A stretch of 64,000 bases of DNA from Shinella sp. WSJ-2 (lineage in GTDB: Bacteria > Pseudomonadota > Alphaproteobacteria > Rhizobiales > Rhizobiaceae): positions 1 through 64,000 of the forward strand of contig NZ_QWBU01000004.1 in the NCBI RefSeq assembly GCF_003432075.1, in the 5' to 3' direction. The first letter of the stretch is position 1. Every line of letters starts with the position of its first letter. Made by a program: the position numbers and the translations under genes. Below the pieces are notes generated by a model, which worked only from the letters and a program-made list of their open reading frames with translations, was not told the DNA's origin and made no database searches. Of this stretch, positions 16,781 to 27,750 are shown piece by piece.

Positions 16781-18589
16781 TCAACAGGCCCCACGCTGCT
16801 CGACAATCGGCCGTGTCTGCGCCAGAAGAAAGGCGCGTGTCTGCGGGCGGATATGGGCGAGCAGAGCCTCCCGCACATGGGCGTGATAGTCGTCCAGGAA
16901 GGCGATTTCGCCGGGGCTGAGCGCATCGAGGTCGGCCATCGTGAGATCGATGGGCGCAAGCGTCAGCGAGGCGAAGCGGCAGAAGCCCGAACCGTCCGTC
17001 ACGACCTCCACCTGGTTTTCGATCCGCATGCCGAAGGCACCCTGTTTGTAGTAACCGGGCTCTACCGTCATGATCGTACCGGGTTCCAGCACGTGGAGGT
17101 TCGGCTTGCGATCGAAGCGATGCGGATATTCGTGGACCAGCAGATTGTGGCCGACACCATGGCCGGTGCCGTGGTCGTAGTCGAGGCCGACATCCCAGAG
17201 CGGGCGACGTGCGAAGGCATCCAGCTGGTGGCCCTGCGTTCCCACCGGGAAACGCGCGGACATCAGGGAGATGAAACCCTTGAGCACGGCCGTATAGGCA
17301 ATCCGCATCTCCGCAGTCGGCTCACCCAGCATGATGGTGCGCGTCAGATCGGTCGTTCCGTTGAGATATTGCCCGCCGGAATCCACCAGATAGGGTGCTG
17401 CTCCGTCGATCGGCGCATCGGTCTCTGCGCTGGCTGCATAGTGGCACATGGCGGCATTGGCGCCGGCGGCCGAGATGGTGCGGAAGCTCGTTTCGAGGAA
17501 ACCCGGCCGCTCTTTCCGGAGCGCCAGAAGCTGGGCTTCGGCGCCAAGCTCGGTCAGCGGGTGTGCCTCCTTGAGCCGGGCCGGCACTTCCAATGCAAGC
17601 CAGGCAAGGAATTCGGTGACGGCGATGCCGTCCTCCAGATGGCAATCGCGAAACCCCTGCAATTCGGCCGGCGTCTTCATGGCCTTGGCAAGGGTGATCG
17701 GGCTCGTCTGCGGCGCAATCCGGCCGCCGGCCGCAAGCACCGCGGCCCGTACGGCCTGCGGTGCGAAATCCGGATCGATCGCTACGGTCTTTTCCGCCGT
17801 CCCCTCGGCAAGACGATCGAGAAAACGCTCCGGCGGCAATAGGGTCACGCCCTCCAGTTCGTAGGCGTCGAGATCGTTGCCGAGCTTGCGACGGTCGACA
17901 AACCATTCGAGGTCGTTGTCCGCCCTGAGCAGCAGGAAGGAATGCGGCACCGGGTTCATCGGGACATCCGAGCCGCGCACATTGAGCAGCCAGGCGATAT
18001 TGTCGGGCAAGGTCTCGACAAGAAGGTCCGTCCCGCGCTGCCGAATGCCTTGGGCGATCCGCGCCCGTTTGTCCGACGCGGTCTCCCCAGCGACCTGCGC
18101 CGGCATCGCCCTGATCGCGCCCAGCGGACGGAGCGGACGATCTCGCCACACCGCATCGAAGGGATCGGCCTCAAGCGCAACCAGATCCGCATGGGCGGCG
18201 GCACAGCCGGTGAGCAGACGATCGTAAAGGCTGCCGCCCACCAGCATAGCATCGATGCCGATGCGCCAGCCGCGTTGCGCATGCTGGCCGAGCCAGCGGT
18301 CGAGCGGATCGTCGTGCAGGTGATGTACCTCGAAGAGGGAGGGATCGACCTCCCGCCGCACCTGCACCTGATAGCGCCCGTCGACGAAGATGAGCGCCCG
18401 GTCTTTCAACACCAGGGCCAATCCGGCCGAACCGGAAAAACCGCTGAGATAGCGCAGGCAATCGTCGTGCGGCGCCGTCACTTCGCTCTGGTGGGCATCG
18501 GTGCGCGGCACGATCAATCCGTCCAATCCGGACGCGTCGAGCCAGCCGCGAAGCGCCGCAAGCACCGGCGCACGGTCATTCATCGTCAT
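16781..18589 (-). CDS. Xaa-Pro aminopeptidase (M24B, aminopeptidase P)
   Basis: A 602-residue cytosolic metallopeptidase that removes an N-terminal residue preceding proline. It has the three-part layout of long aminopeptidase P: two creatinase-like N-terminal domains (about 1-300) and a C-terminal pita-bread domain. Dinuclear metal ligands are visible: the two Asp in YLVDSGGQYLNGTTDLTR, the His in HGTGHGVGHNL, and the Glu residues in EPGTIMTVEPGYY and GMRIENQ. It follows an S33 peptidase and a peptide ABC importer on the same strand, so it probably helps digest imported proline-containing peptides. ATGs at 18589 and 18583 are both possible starts. Confidence 0.9.
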   Translation of the reverse strand: MTMNDRAPVLAALRGWLDASGLDGLIVPRTDAHQSEVTAPHDDCLRYLSGFSGSAGLALVLKDRALIFVDGRYQVQVRREVDPSLFEVHHLHDDPLDRWLGQHAQRGWRIGIDAMLVGGSLYDRLLTGCAAAHADLVALEADPFDAVWRDRPLRPLGAIRAMPAQVAGETASDKRARIAQGIRQRGTDLLVETLPDNIAWLLNVRGSDVPMNPVPHSFLLLRADNDLEWFVDRRKLGNDLDAYELEGVTLLPPERFLDRLAEGTAEKTVAIDPDFAPQAVRAAVLAAGGRIAPQTSPITLAKAMKTPAELQGFRDCHLEDGIAVTEFLAWLALEVPARLKEAHPLTELGAEAQLLALRKERPGFLETSFRTISAAGANAAMCHYAASAETDAPIDGAAPYLVDSGGQYLNGTTDLTRTIMLGEPTAEMRIAYTAVLKGFISLMSARFPVGTQGHQLDAFARRPLWDVGLDYDHGTGHGVGHNLLVHEYPHRFDRKPNLHVLEPGTIMTVEPGYYKQGAFGMRIENQVEVVTDGSGFCRFASLTLAPIDLTMADLDALSPGEIAFLDDYHAHVREALLAHIRPQTRAFLLAQTRPIVEQRGAC

Positions 18590-18604
18590 GTCTTTTACTT
18601 TCGT

Positions 18605-19906
18605 TCAGCGGCCGGTCTTCAGCGGACCGCCCTTTTCGGCCACCATCGCGACGAGCCGGTCGAAGACCGCACCCGACTGGCGGATGCCGTCATGTTCGAA
18701 TTCGTTGGTGATCCAGACATCCATGTTGCCGACGGCGCTAGCGGTCTGAAGCGAGATTCCGGCATCGACATACATGTCGTCGTGATAGACGACCGCTGCG
18801 AGCGGCACGGTGTTCTCGGCGAGGCGCGACTTGTCGTAGAGCTGGCTGTGACGCGGACGGCGGGCCAAAGCCTCGGCGGCGGCGTGGAAGGGTTTGAGCA
18901 GGGCGACCTCCTCGAACATCGACGGATAGATCATCTCACCGGTGAAGAGCAGCGGCCGTGCCTTGGCGTCGAATTCCGGGAATTCCGCCAGCAGCCGCTC
19001 GGCCGACCAGGCGGTCGCGCCCTCTCCCTGCCCGTAGATCGCCTCGTGGATCACTGCGAACAGCGGATTGCCGTGATAGGCCGTGGCTTGCATGACCGAG
19101 CCGAGGAACTGGTCCGACAGGCGATCGGGCGCGGCAAAGGCTTCGTCGAGCAGCCAGTGGATATTTTCGAAGCCCGGCCCCATGCCGAAGTCCAAGCCGA
19201 GGCTCTGGAAACGACGCACCGAAAGACGGTCACCATCCGGCAGCATGACGGGATTGGCGTCGATGAAATCCGCAATGCGGGCGACCAGCGCCTTGTCATC
19301 GGGATAGCGCTTGTAGAAGATTTCGTTCTTGGCGCGCACGCGCGGATAGGTGTGCCGGTAGACCTCGTCCGCGGAGGGATCGAGGCTCGGGATGCCGCCG
19401 GCGACATAGCAGGCGGACAGGCCTTCCGGCGCGCGGCTGAGATAGGTCAGCGTCAGGAAGCCGCCATAGCTCTGGCCGAGCGTCTGCCAGCGCTCGCCGC
19501 CGAAGATCGTCTTTCTGAAATGCTCGAGGTCGTCGACGATGGAATCGGCGCGGAAGCAGGCGAGGTAGTCCGCACCCGCTTCACCGTCGAAACGGGAGAT
19601 GGTCGCCGCGTCGACCGGTGTGGAGCGACCTGTGCCGCGCTGGTCGGGCAGGATGATACGGTGCGTCCTCAGCGCCTTGGCGAGCCAGGAGGGGCTGCTC
19701 TTCGTCGGGCGCGGGGATTTGCCGCCCGGTCCGCCCTGCAGGAAGCAGAGGAGCGGCAGCGCCTCGTCCTTGCGAGCGGGATCGACCACCTCGCGGGCGA
19801 AGAATTCGATGGTCCTGCCCTCGGGCTTCGACCAGTCGAGCGGCACGGTCACCACATGATCGCGCACATGCAGGCCGGGGATGGTGTATTCGGAGACGAT
19901 CATCAA
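18605..19906 (-). CDS. Alpha/beta-hydrolase, prolyl aminopeptidase-like (S33 family)
   Basis: A 433-residue hydrolase. The oxyanion region is FLQGGPGGKSP, followed by IILPDQRGTGRS and the nucleophile elbow LGQSYGGFLTLTYL, all typical of proline iminopeptidases. The catalytic Asp and His would lie near DVWITNEFEHDG in the C-terminal part. The ribosome site AGAGGA is about 8 nt before the ATG. It sits 33 bp downstream of the DppB-type permease and 15 bp upstream of the Xaa-Pro aminopeptidase, so it very likely belongs to one peptide uptake and cleavage operon. Confidence 0.87.
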   Translation of the reverse strand: MMIVSEYTIPGLHVRDHVVTVPLDWSKPEGRTIEFFAREVVDPARKDEALPLLCFLQGGPGGKSPRPTKSSPSWLAKALRTHRIILPDQRGTGRSTPVDAATISRFDGEAGADYLACFRADSIVDDLEHFRKTIFGGERWQTLGQSYGGFLTLTYLSRAPEGLSACYVAGGIPSLDPSADEVYRHTYPRVRAKNEIFYKRYPDDKALVARIADFIDANPVMLPDGDRLSVRRFQSLGLDFGMGPGFENIHWLLDEAFAAPDRLSDQFLGSVMQATAYHGNPLFAVIHEAIYGQGEGATAWSAERLLAEFPEFDAKARPLLFTGEMIYPSMFEEVALLKPFHAAAEALARRPRHSQLYDKSRLAENTVPLAAVVYHDDMYVDAGISLQTASAVGNMDVWITNEFEHDGIRQSGAVFDRLVAMVAEKGGPLKTGR

Positions 19907-19939
19907 AATTTCCTCTTTGCCGCCTGTAGCGCGACGAAT

Positions 19940-20893
19940 TCAACGAACGCGCGGATCGAGCAGCACGTAAAGCAGGTCGACCACGATATTGGCAATGACG
20001 ATGAACAAGCCGCCCAACAGCACGACGCCGATGATGATCGGCCGGTCCTGATTTGCGACCGCCTGCACGGCGAGGGCGCCGACGCCCTGCAGACCATAGA
20101 CCTGCTCGATGACGATGACGCCGCCCAGCAGAAGGGCGATATCGGCGCCGAGCTGCGTGACGAGCGGCGTCAGCGCGGCGCGCATGCCATGCTTCCAGAC
20201 CACCCGGCGTTCCGTCAGGCCCTTGGCGCGGGCGGTGCGGATATAGTCCTCGCCCATCACGTCGAGCATCTGTCCGCGGGTGAGACGGGCATAGATCGCC
20301 GCCATGGTCATCGCCAGCGTCGTCCACGGCAGAGCGAGATGCCAGGCCCAGAGTGCGGGATTGGACGCGAGCGCCTTGTAGCCGCCAGCAGGAAACAGCG
20401 TGAAACCGGCCTGTTTCGGCATGAAATAGAGCAGGTAGAGCGACATCATGCCCAGCACGAAAGTCGGGAAGCTAAGGCCGACGAGAATAAAGGCCTGCCC
20501 CAACCGGTCCCGCAGGCTGCCGACATGCCGGGCCGACATGATGCCGATCGGCACGCCGATGGAAAGCCACAGCACCGCACCGCCGAGCACCAGCGACAGC
20601 GTCACGGGAATGCGCCGCAGGATGATCGGCGCGACCGGCTGCTGGTTGCGGTAGGAGAATCCGAGGTCGCCCGACAGCGCCTTCTGCATGAAGACGCCGT
20701 ATTGCACGACGATCGGCCGGTCGACGCCGAGATTTTTGCGGATCTGCGCGAGCTGGCTTTCGGTCGCCTTGTCGCCGGCAATCATGCGGGCGGGATCGCC
20801 GGGCGCGACGAAGAACAGGAAGAAGACGAAGGCCGAGAGGACGAGCAGCACGCCCGCGCCAAAACCGACGCGATGGGTGAGAAAACGGATCAT
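19940..20893 (-). CDS. Peptide-type ABC transporter permease (DppB family)
   Basis: A 317-residue inner-membrane permease. It starts MIRFLTHRVGFGAGVLLVLS and carries the DppB motifs FFVAPGDPARMIAGD, IRKNLGVDRPIVVQYGVFM, GDLGFSYRNQQPV and the coupling loop RTARAKGLTERRVVWKHGMRAAL. The ATG at 20893 overlaps the stop of the DppC partner by 4 bp (ATGA); the frame is open much further upstream, but that stretch is antisense-like overlap of the neighbour. Second peptide importer of the window. Confidence 0.88.
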   Translation of the reverse strand: MIRFLTHRVGFGAGVLLVLSAFVFFLFFVAPGDPARMIAGDKATESQLAQIRKNLGVDRPIVVQYGVFMQKALSGDLGFSYRNQQPVAPIILRRIPVTLSLVLGGAVLWLSIGVPIGIMSARHVGSLRDRLGQAFILVGLSFPTFVLGMMSLYLLYFMPKQAGFTLFPAGGYKALASNPALWAWHLALPWTTLAMTMAAIYARLTRGQMLDVMGEDYIRTARAKGLTERRVVWKHGMRAALTPLVTQLGADIALLLGGVIVIEQVYGLQGVGALAVQAVANQDRPIIIGVVLLGGLFIVIANIVVDLLYVLLDPRVR

Positions 20894-21854
20894 GGCTTGG
20901 CTCCTGCCTTCGGCCGCCGCTTGAGGCGGCGCATGGTGCGGGCGCTTTTCGGGTCGAGCGCGTCGCGCAACCCGTCGCCGAGGATGTTGAAGGCAAGCGT
21001 CGTCATCAAGAGCGCGGTGCCGGGCACGAAGATCAGCCACCAGGCGACGAGATAGAGCGAGTTGGAGGATGCATCCGCCAGCATGCCGCCCCAGCTCGGC
21101 GTCGGTGGCACGATGCCCATGCCGAGGAAGGACAGCGTCGCCTCGAAGACGATGGAATTGGGAATCTGCATGGTGGTGTAGACGATGATCGGCACGGCGA
21201 GATTGGGCAGGATATCGATCACCATGATCGACAACGGCCCGGCGCCGAGCGAACGGCTGGCCAGCACGAAATCCTGCCGGCGCAGCGAGATCACCTGGCC
21301 GCGGATGACACGCGCCATCGGCGCCCAGCTGAAGAAGACGATGACGGCGACGGACAGCGTCAGGCTCGGCCCGAAGGCCGAGACGAGCGCCAGCGCGCAG
21401 AGCAGGAAGGGCACGCTCATGACGAGGTCGGTCAGCCGGCTGAGGACCAGATCGACCGTGCCGCCGAAATAGCCCGCCGTCGTACCGACGACAACCGCGA
21501 TCAGCGAGGCAAGCAGGGCGGCGAAGACGCCGACGAGCAACGACACCCGCGCGCCATAGGCCAGCCGGACCAGCACATCGCGGCCGAGCTGGTCGGTGCC
21601 GAACCAGAACTCGCTGCCGGGCCCGACCGGAATGCCGGCCGGCGAAAGGCCGGTCTCGCGGAACTGCTCGATCGGCGAATGGCCGGTGATATCGGCCACC
21701 CAGGGCGCGACGATGGCGAGCACGATGATTGCGAAAATCACGCAGAGTGCGGCCATGCTGGCCGTGTCGCGCCGGAGCCGCCGCACCGTCAGCGCGAAGG
21801 AACCGCGCTGGACGACTTCGGTCTGCGGTGAAGGTTCTTTCGTCGTCACGTCGC

Positions 21855-21858
<4 letters not shown>
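20890..21858 (-). CDS. Peptide-type ABC transporter permease (DppC family)
   Basis: A 322-residue inner-membrane permease. Landmarks are a cytosolic N-terminus, FAIIVLAIVAPWVADITGH, FWFGTDQLGRDVLVRLAYGARVSLLVG, the coupling loop around ASRSLGAGPLSIMVIDILPN, and the family-typical ATLSFLGMGIVPPTPSWGGMLAD. It overlaps the ATPase gene upstream and the DppB gene downstream by 4 bp each, showing a tightly coupled operon. Confidence 0.9.
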
Positions 21859-23747
<1,889 letters not shown>

Positions 23748-23776
23748 CGTCCGGCGCCGGCTACGGTTTCAAATGA

Positions 23777-25522
23777 TCAGCGCTCGATCCAAAGATTGGT
23801 CCAGTCGCCTTCCACACCCAGCGCATAGGGCTGGAAGTTCTTGACCGCCTCGCTGCGGTAGCGCGGGTTCTTGTTGGCGATCAGCGGCACGACCGGCGAA
23901 TCCGCCATGACGAGTTCGTCGACTTCGGCCCAGAGCTTGCCCGTCTCCTCCGGCGTCGTGGCGTTGATCGCCTTGGCGGCGATCTCGTTGGCCTTCGGGT
24001 TGTTGTAGTCGGTGTAATTGTAGGTCTGGTGCGTGCCGTCGAAGGTGAACTGCGGCTGGAAGACCGAGCGCGCGGCACCACCCACCCAGTCCGGCGTCCA
24101 GCCCACGGGCGCGATGTCCCAGGTGCCGTCCTTGGTGTTGACCGGGTTGGTTATGAACTTTGAATAGTAGTCGGCCGCGGTGACCGGCGTCATTTCCAGC
24201 GTGATGCCGGCGCGCGCAAGGCTTGCCTGGATCGTCGCGGCGGTCGCCACTTCAAGGTCCTTGTTGCGATAGGGCATCTTAAGCGTGATGCCGTCAGGGA
24301 AGCCGGCTTCCTTCAGAAGGGCCTTCGCCTTTTCCGGATCGCCCTTGGCATCCGCCGAGGGATAAAGGTCGAATTTGTGGTGGCCGAGCACGCCGATGCC
24401 GAAGATGCCGTTGGCGGGCTCCGCCACCGTCGCGCCACCCCACTGCTGCACGATCGCGGCCTTGTCGACGGCATATTGCAGCGCCTGGCGCACGCGCAGG
24501 TCCTTCAGCGCGCCGTTGTTGTTGTCCGAGACCGTGTTGATGAACAGGAAATTGGTGTTGCCGGCGGACATGGCCGTCAGCTTCTCGTCGCCGGTGGCGG
24601 CAAGCGTCGAGAGGATCGCGGTCGGCACGTTGATGTCATAGGCGAGATCGCCGTCGCCCGACTGGAGCTGCTGCATGATCGCATCGGCCTGCATGCCCAT
24701 GGTGATGTCGATCTCGTCGACATAGGCCTTGCGCAGCGGATCGCTCTCCACCTTCCAGGCCGGATTGCGCACCAATTTCAGGCTGGTGTCGGGCGTGTAT
24801 TCGCCGAGCGTGTAAGGGCCGCTGCCGAGGAAGTTTGCGCGATATTCCGGGCTGTCGGGAATGTAGTCCAGCGTCTCGATGGCGGTCGGCGCAGGCATCG
24901 GCAGGGAGAGCATGTAGATGAAATCGCCCGCCCGCTCCTTGAGCTTGAAGACGACGGTCTTGTCGTCCGGCGTCTCGATGCCAGAGACGTCGTTGCCTTC
25001 CATGTAGGCCTTCATCGCCGCCGGCGTCGGCTCGACCTTGGCAAATCCGTCGCAGAATTCCGTCAGGCCGGAGATCAGGGCGGTGAAATAGGTGAGCGTC
25101 GCCGCCTGCATATGCGGATTGCAGAGGCGCTTGAAACCGCGCTCCACGTCGGCCGAGGTGATCTGGCGCGCGCCGGAGGGCGCATTCCACATCGCGCCGT
25201 CGCGCAGGGTGAAGGTGTAGGTCAGGCCGTTATCGGTCGGCTGCGGGATTTCGGTCGCAAGGTCGCCGACCGGCGTGATCGCAACGGTCGGGTCGGTGGA
25301 GGCCTCGTAGCTGACGAGCTGGCGGGAAATGGCGCGCATGAGATTGTTCGTGGTCACCATGCCGGCAAGCGTCGGATCCATATGGTCGGGCTCGCCCGTC
25401 GCCAGAATGCGCAGCACGCCACCGGTCTGCGGCTCCTCCTGCGCCAGTACGGTACCGGCCTGCAACCCGCCGAGCACGGCCGCCGTCGCCATCAGAATCG
25501 TCCAGTTCTTGTGCATTCGCAT
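23777..25522 (-). CDS. Extracellular solute-binding protein, family 5 (peptide type)
   Basis: A 581-residue periplasmic binding protein. It has a Sec signal peptide (cleavage near VLAQEE), then GGVLRILATGEPDHMDPTLAG, YTFTLRDGAMWNAPSGARQITSADV and FLGSGPYTLGEYTPDTSLKLVRN, all family-5 landmarks. Many Asn-rich stretches (DNNNGAL, YNYTDYNNPK) are seen. GGAGG lies about 6 nt before the ATG. It is the first gene of the operon 25522-16781 (binding protein, DppDF, DppC, DppB, S33 peptidase, M24 peptidase) and faces an XRE-cupin regulator. Confidence 0.9.
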   Translation of the reverse strand: MRMHKNWTILMATAAVLGGLQAGTVLAQEEPQTGGVLRILATGEPDHMDPTLAGMVTTNNLMRAISRQLVSYEASTDPTVAITPVGDLATEIPQPTDNGLTYTFTLRDGAMWNAPSGARQITSADVERGFKRLCNPHMQAATLTYFTALISGLTEFCDGFAKVEPTPAAMKAYMEGNDVSGIETPDDKTVVFKLKERAGDFIYMLSLPMPAPTAIETLDYIPDSPEYRANFLGSGPYTLGEYTPDTSLKLVRNPAWKVESDPLRKAYVDEIDITMGMQADAIMQQLQSGDGDLAYDINVPTAILSTLAATGDEKLTAMSAGNTNFLFINTVSDNNNGALKDLRVRQALQYAVDKAAIVQQWGGATVAEPANGIFGIGVLGHHKFDLYPSADAKGDPEKAKALLKEAGFPDGITLKMPYRNKDLEVATAATIQASLARAGITLEMTPVTAADYYSKFITNPVNTKDGTWDIAPVGWTPDWVGGAARSVFQPQFTFDGTHQTYNYTDYNNPKANEIAAKAINATTPEETGKLWAEVDELVMADSPVVPLIANKNPRYRSEAVKNFQPYALGVEGDWTNLWIER

Positions 25523-25571
25523 GGGGCTCCTCCCTTGAGCTCTATCCTCACCGGGCAGAGTTGTTACTCAA

Positions 25572-25598
25572 AAATTGAACCAATGCAAAAGAAATTGA
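25572..25598. promoter_or_regulatory. Paired AAATTGA direct repeats
   Basis: AAATTGA occurs at 25572-25578 and 25592-25598, start to start 20 bp (about two helical turns). They lie in the AT-richer gap between the divergent peptide-binding-protein gene and the XRE-cupin regulator gene. The spacing puts both copies on one DNA face, as expected for a dimeric regulator. Function inferred only. Confidence 0.35.
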
Positions 25599-25759
25599 GG
25601 ACTTGTGGTAAAATTTTTATAGGAGTACGAAACGGCGGGCAGCGATGCGGCGCAAAGCGCGGCAATTCGCTGGACGAGCGCCATGGCGTGCATCGACTTT
25701 GCCGATGGCATGGCTCATATTTCGGCGGATTTCGAACCGATCCGCACACGGGTGTTGTG

Positions 25760-26353
25760 ATGTCGCCAGAGGCGAAAGCGAGAAAGAAGGACGTGGCAGA
25801 GAGCGTTGCGGAAGAAGCCCTCGGCAAGAAGATACGCAAACGTCGACGTGAAATGGACATGACGTTGCAGCAGGTTGCCGAGCGCGTCGGACTGTCCATC
25901 GGCTTCCTGTCACAGGTCGAGCGCGGCACCTCGACGCCGTCGCTTGCTTCGCTGTGCAACATCGCCGAAGCGCTGGGCACGCACGTCGATGCGTTCATCA
26001 AGGCCCCGCGCCAGTCGGGTTCCGTGTCGCGTCCCGGCGAGCGTGAAACCTTCAGCCTCGGGGACATAAGGCGGACCTATGAGTTGCTTGGCGCCGGTTT
26101 TCCCGGTGCCAAACTGCATCCAACCCTCGTACGCCGCCCGCCGGGGCATGTGTCTGAGATCATGCACAACGAGGGCGAAGACTTCGTCTATGTGCTGGAA
26201 GGCTGCATTTTGCTGGAGGTGGGCGGCGAACGCCATATCCTCAACAAAGGCGATTCCATGCACTTCCAGTCCCATCTTCCGCATCGTTCCGCCACGCTCG
26301 GCGGTGAAACGACCTTGGAATTATGGGTTCGAACGCAGCCGCTTTTCTCGTGA
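25760..26353 (+). CDS. XRE-family regulator with C-terminal cupin domain
   Basis: A 197-residue regulator. A basic N-terminus is followed by an XRE helix-turn-helix at about 22-80 (KIRKRRREMDMTLQQVAERVGLSIGFLSQVERGTSTPSLASLCNIAEALG). A cupin small-molecule sensor follows at about 115-190, with the motifs VSEIMHNEGEDFVYVLEGCILLEVGGERH and GDSMHFQSHLPHR. This PuuR/SutR-like architecture is common for regulators of amino acid, polyamine and peptide uptake. The ATG at 25760 follows an in-frame GTG. It faces the peptide importer operon and is its likely regulator. Confidence 0.87.
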   Translation: MSPEAKARKKDVAESVAEEALGKKIRKRRREMDMTLQQVAERVGLSIGFLSQVERGTSTPSLASLCNIAEALGTHVDAFIKAPRQSGSVSRPGERETFSLGDIRRTYELLGAGFPGAKLHPTLVRRPPGHVSEIMHNEGEDFVYVLEGCILLEVGGERHILNKGDSMHFQSHLPHRSATLGGETTLELWVRTQPLFS

Positions 26354-26673
26354 CCTCAATCCGAAAAATCGTCAGCAGCTGCCCGCTGTCTTTTGGGTGC
26401 TAATGAATTGAGCCCAGGATGTATCTGGGCAAAACCACTCCCCATGCTGCGGGGTACGTTCTCACGCCGCCCGTTAACGGCAGTGGGCGCCTCCGCGGTG
26501 CACGCCATCGCACTCGCGAAGTTCGCAACCTGTCGAACCCGATGCGCAGCACCCATCATGTGTTTAAGACGGCTCCGTTCCGAGTTACCACTATCGCCGA
26601 TGTCGGCGCCCTCGCGGCCAATCCGATCGATTGGCTCGACGCCCCTTGGCTGCTCGAAGAGAACAGCAGATCG
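26354..26673. other. Intergenic region, no gene recognised
   Basis: A 320 bp gap between the 3' ends of the XRE-cupin gene and the minus-strand gene at 26674. It holds a weak 6-bp stem (GCCCAG/CTGGGC, 26412-26430) that could end either transcript, but has no proper T-run. The open frame across it is antisense to the next gene and shows no protein family. Confidence 0.35.
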
Positions 26674-27537
26674 CTAAACACCCGTATTTTCGTCAGGAGC
26701 AGTGTATCGGCTTCTCTCGTAAGCCTCCGAGATCGCATCAAATTTCACGCCCTGCCAGCTGGCGTAGTCCTGAAGCAATTTGCCGGAGACAAACAGGTCG
26801 CCCTGGTTACCCGGCAGGCTCCAGACCAGCAGTCCTTCCGCCCGCGCCCGCGAGAACACCCTCTGCACATGACCGCGCGACAAAGTGTGCCGGGTCGAGA
26901 CCTCGCTTGCGTGGAGCGGGCCGAGGCGGATCGGATCCGCCATGCTCGTTATGTCGGTGGGCAGGCGGCAGATCAGCTCGTGAAGAATGTTGCTTCCTGA
27001 TTCCGTGCGGACGAACAGGTCCACGCTCGCGGGGGGCTCCGCCCAAGCGGGATCGAAGACCAGAGCGCGAATCGCCAGTGGATGGATGCGGGCCAGCAGG
27101 TGCGGATTTCCAGTAAGCGTCGGAGTGCGGTTGCCGCCGTCCATCCGGTCGAGGGCCGATAGATGGCTTTCCAGCCACTGGCCGACCAGCGCCTCGCCGT
27201 ATGGGCTGAGTTGCAGCGGCTTGACGCGCTTGTCCCGGCTCTCCAGCGGCACGAGCAGTCCATAGGTGCGCAGCTCCGCAAGATGCGCGGTGAGCGTGTT
27301 CTTGCTGAAGGGTTGGTGTTCGGCGAAGAAATCGATCAGCGATCCGGCGGTGAGCGGCGGCCGCGCCTCGTCGTGCTTCCGCTCGAAATGCAAGGCGACG
27401 ATTGCCTGGGTGATCAGCCATTTCTGCCTGCTGGCCACATAGCGGACCACACGCGGTGCGGTGTCGTGCATGGCAAGCAGCTGTTCCGCCGCATCGCGCA
27501 AGACCGCGAAATATGTCGAATCGCCGTTCCATTTCAT
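26674..27537 (-). CDS. Hypothetical protein, MarR/winged-helix-like
   Basis: A 287-residue protein I cannot assign to a named family. It reads as a soluble, two-module protein. Residues about 40-130 (WLITQAIVALHFERK, PLTAGSLIDFFAEHQPFSKNTLTAHLAELRTYGLL, SRDKRVKPLQLSPYG) look like a MarR-type winged helix. Residues about 210-260 (PLHASEVSTRHTLSRGHVQRVFSRARAEGLL) look like a second helix-turn-helix. There is no signal peptide or membrane segment. It is transcribed away from the subtilase autotransporter gene, 213 bp apart, and may regulate it. DNA-binding is inferred from pattern only. Confidence 0.6.
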   Translation of the reverse strand: MKWNGDSTYFAVLRDAAEQLLAMHDTAPRVVRYVASRQKWLITQAIVALHFERKHDEARPPLTAGSLIDFFAEHQPFSKNTLTAHLAELRTYGLLVPLESRDKRVKPLQLSPYGEALVGQWLESHLSALDRMDGGNRTPTLTGNPHLLARIHPLAIRALVFDPAWAEPPASVDLFVRTESGSNILHELICRLPTDITSMADPIRLGPLHASEVSTRHTLSRGHVQRVFSRARAEGLLVWSLPGNQGDLFVSGKLLQDYASWQGVKFDAISEAYERSRYTAPDENTGV

Positions 27538-27750
27538 CGCACTAAAATCACTTTTCGAACCTGGATGATGCGCTTCATCTCGGGCGTTATGGCACGCGTT
27601 TCCGTCTTCCTACCAGTGCAGCCTCGCATCGGTATGTCAGTGCGTCCCGCGGGTGACTCAATTTTGGGTGCACCCCGATATCGCCGGCTTCCTCGGTTGA
27701 TCCCGCCTTCCCCCTCTCGCTATGAGTGCCTAAACATCTGGGGAAACATT

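Noticed and set aside
17942-21055. A plus-strand open frame of about 1037 codons
   Set aside because: It lies antisense to the M24 peptidase, S33 peptidase and permease genes, has a His/Arg/Asp/Gly-rich composition typical of high-GC antisense frames, and shows no protein motif or ribosome site.
26412-26430. Hairpin GCCCAG/CTGGGC as a terminator
   Set aside because: Only a 6-bp stem and no T-run on either strand; kept only as a remark.
26419-27000. A 193-codon plus-strand frame
   Set aside because: Mostly antisense to the gene at 26674 and without any family feature or ribosome site.
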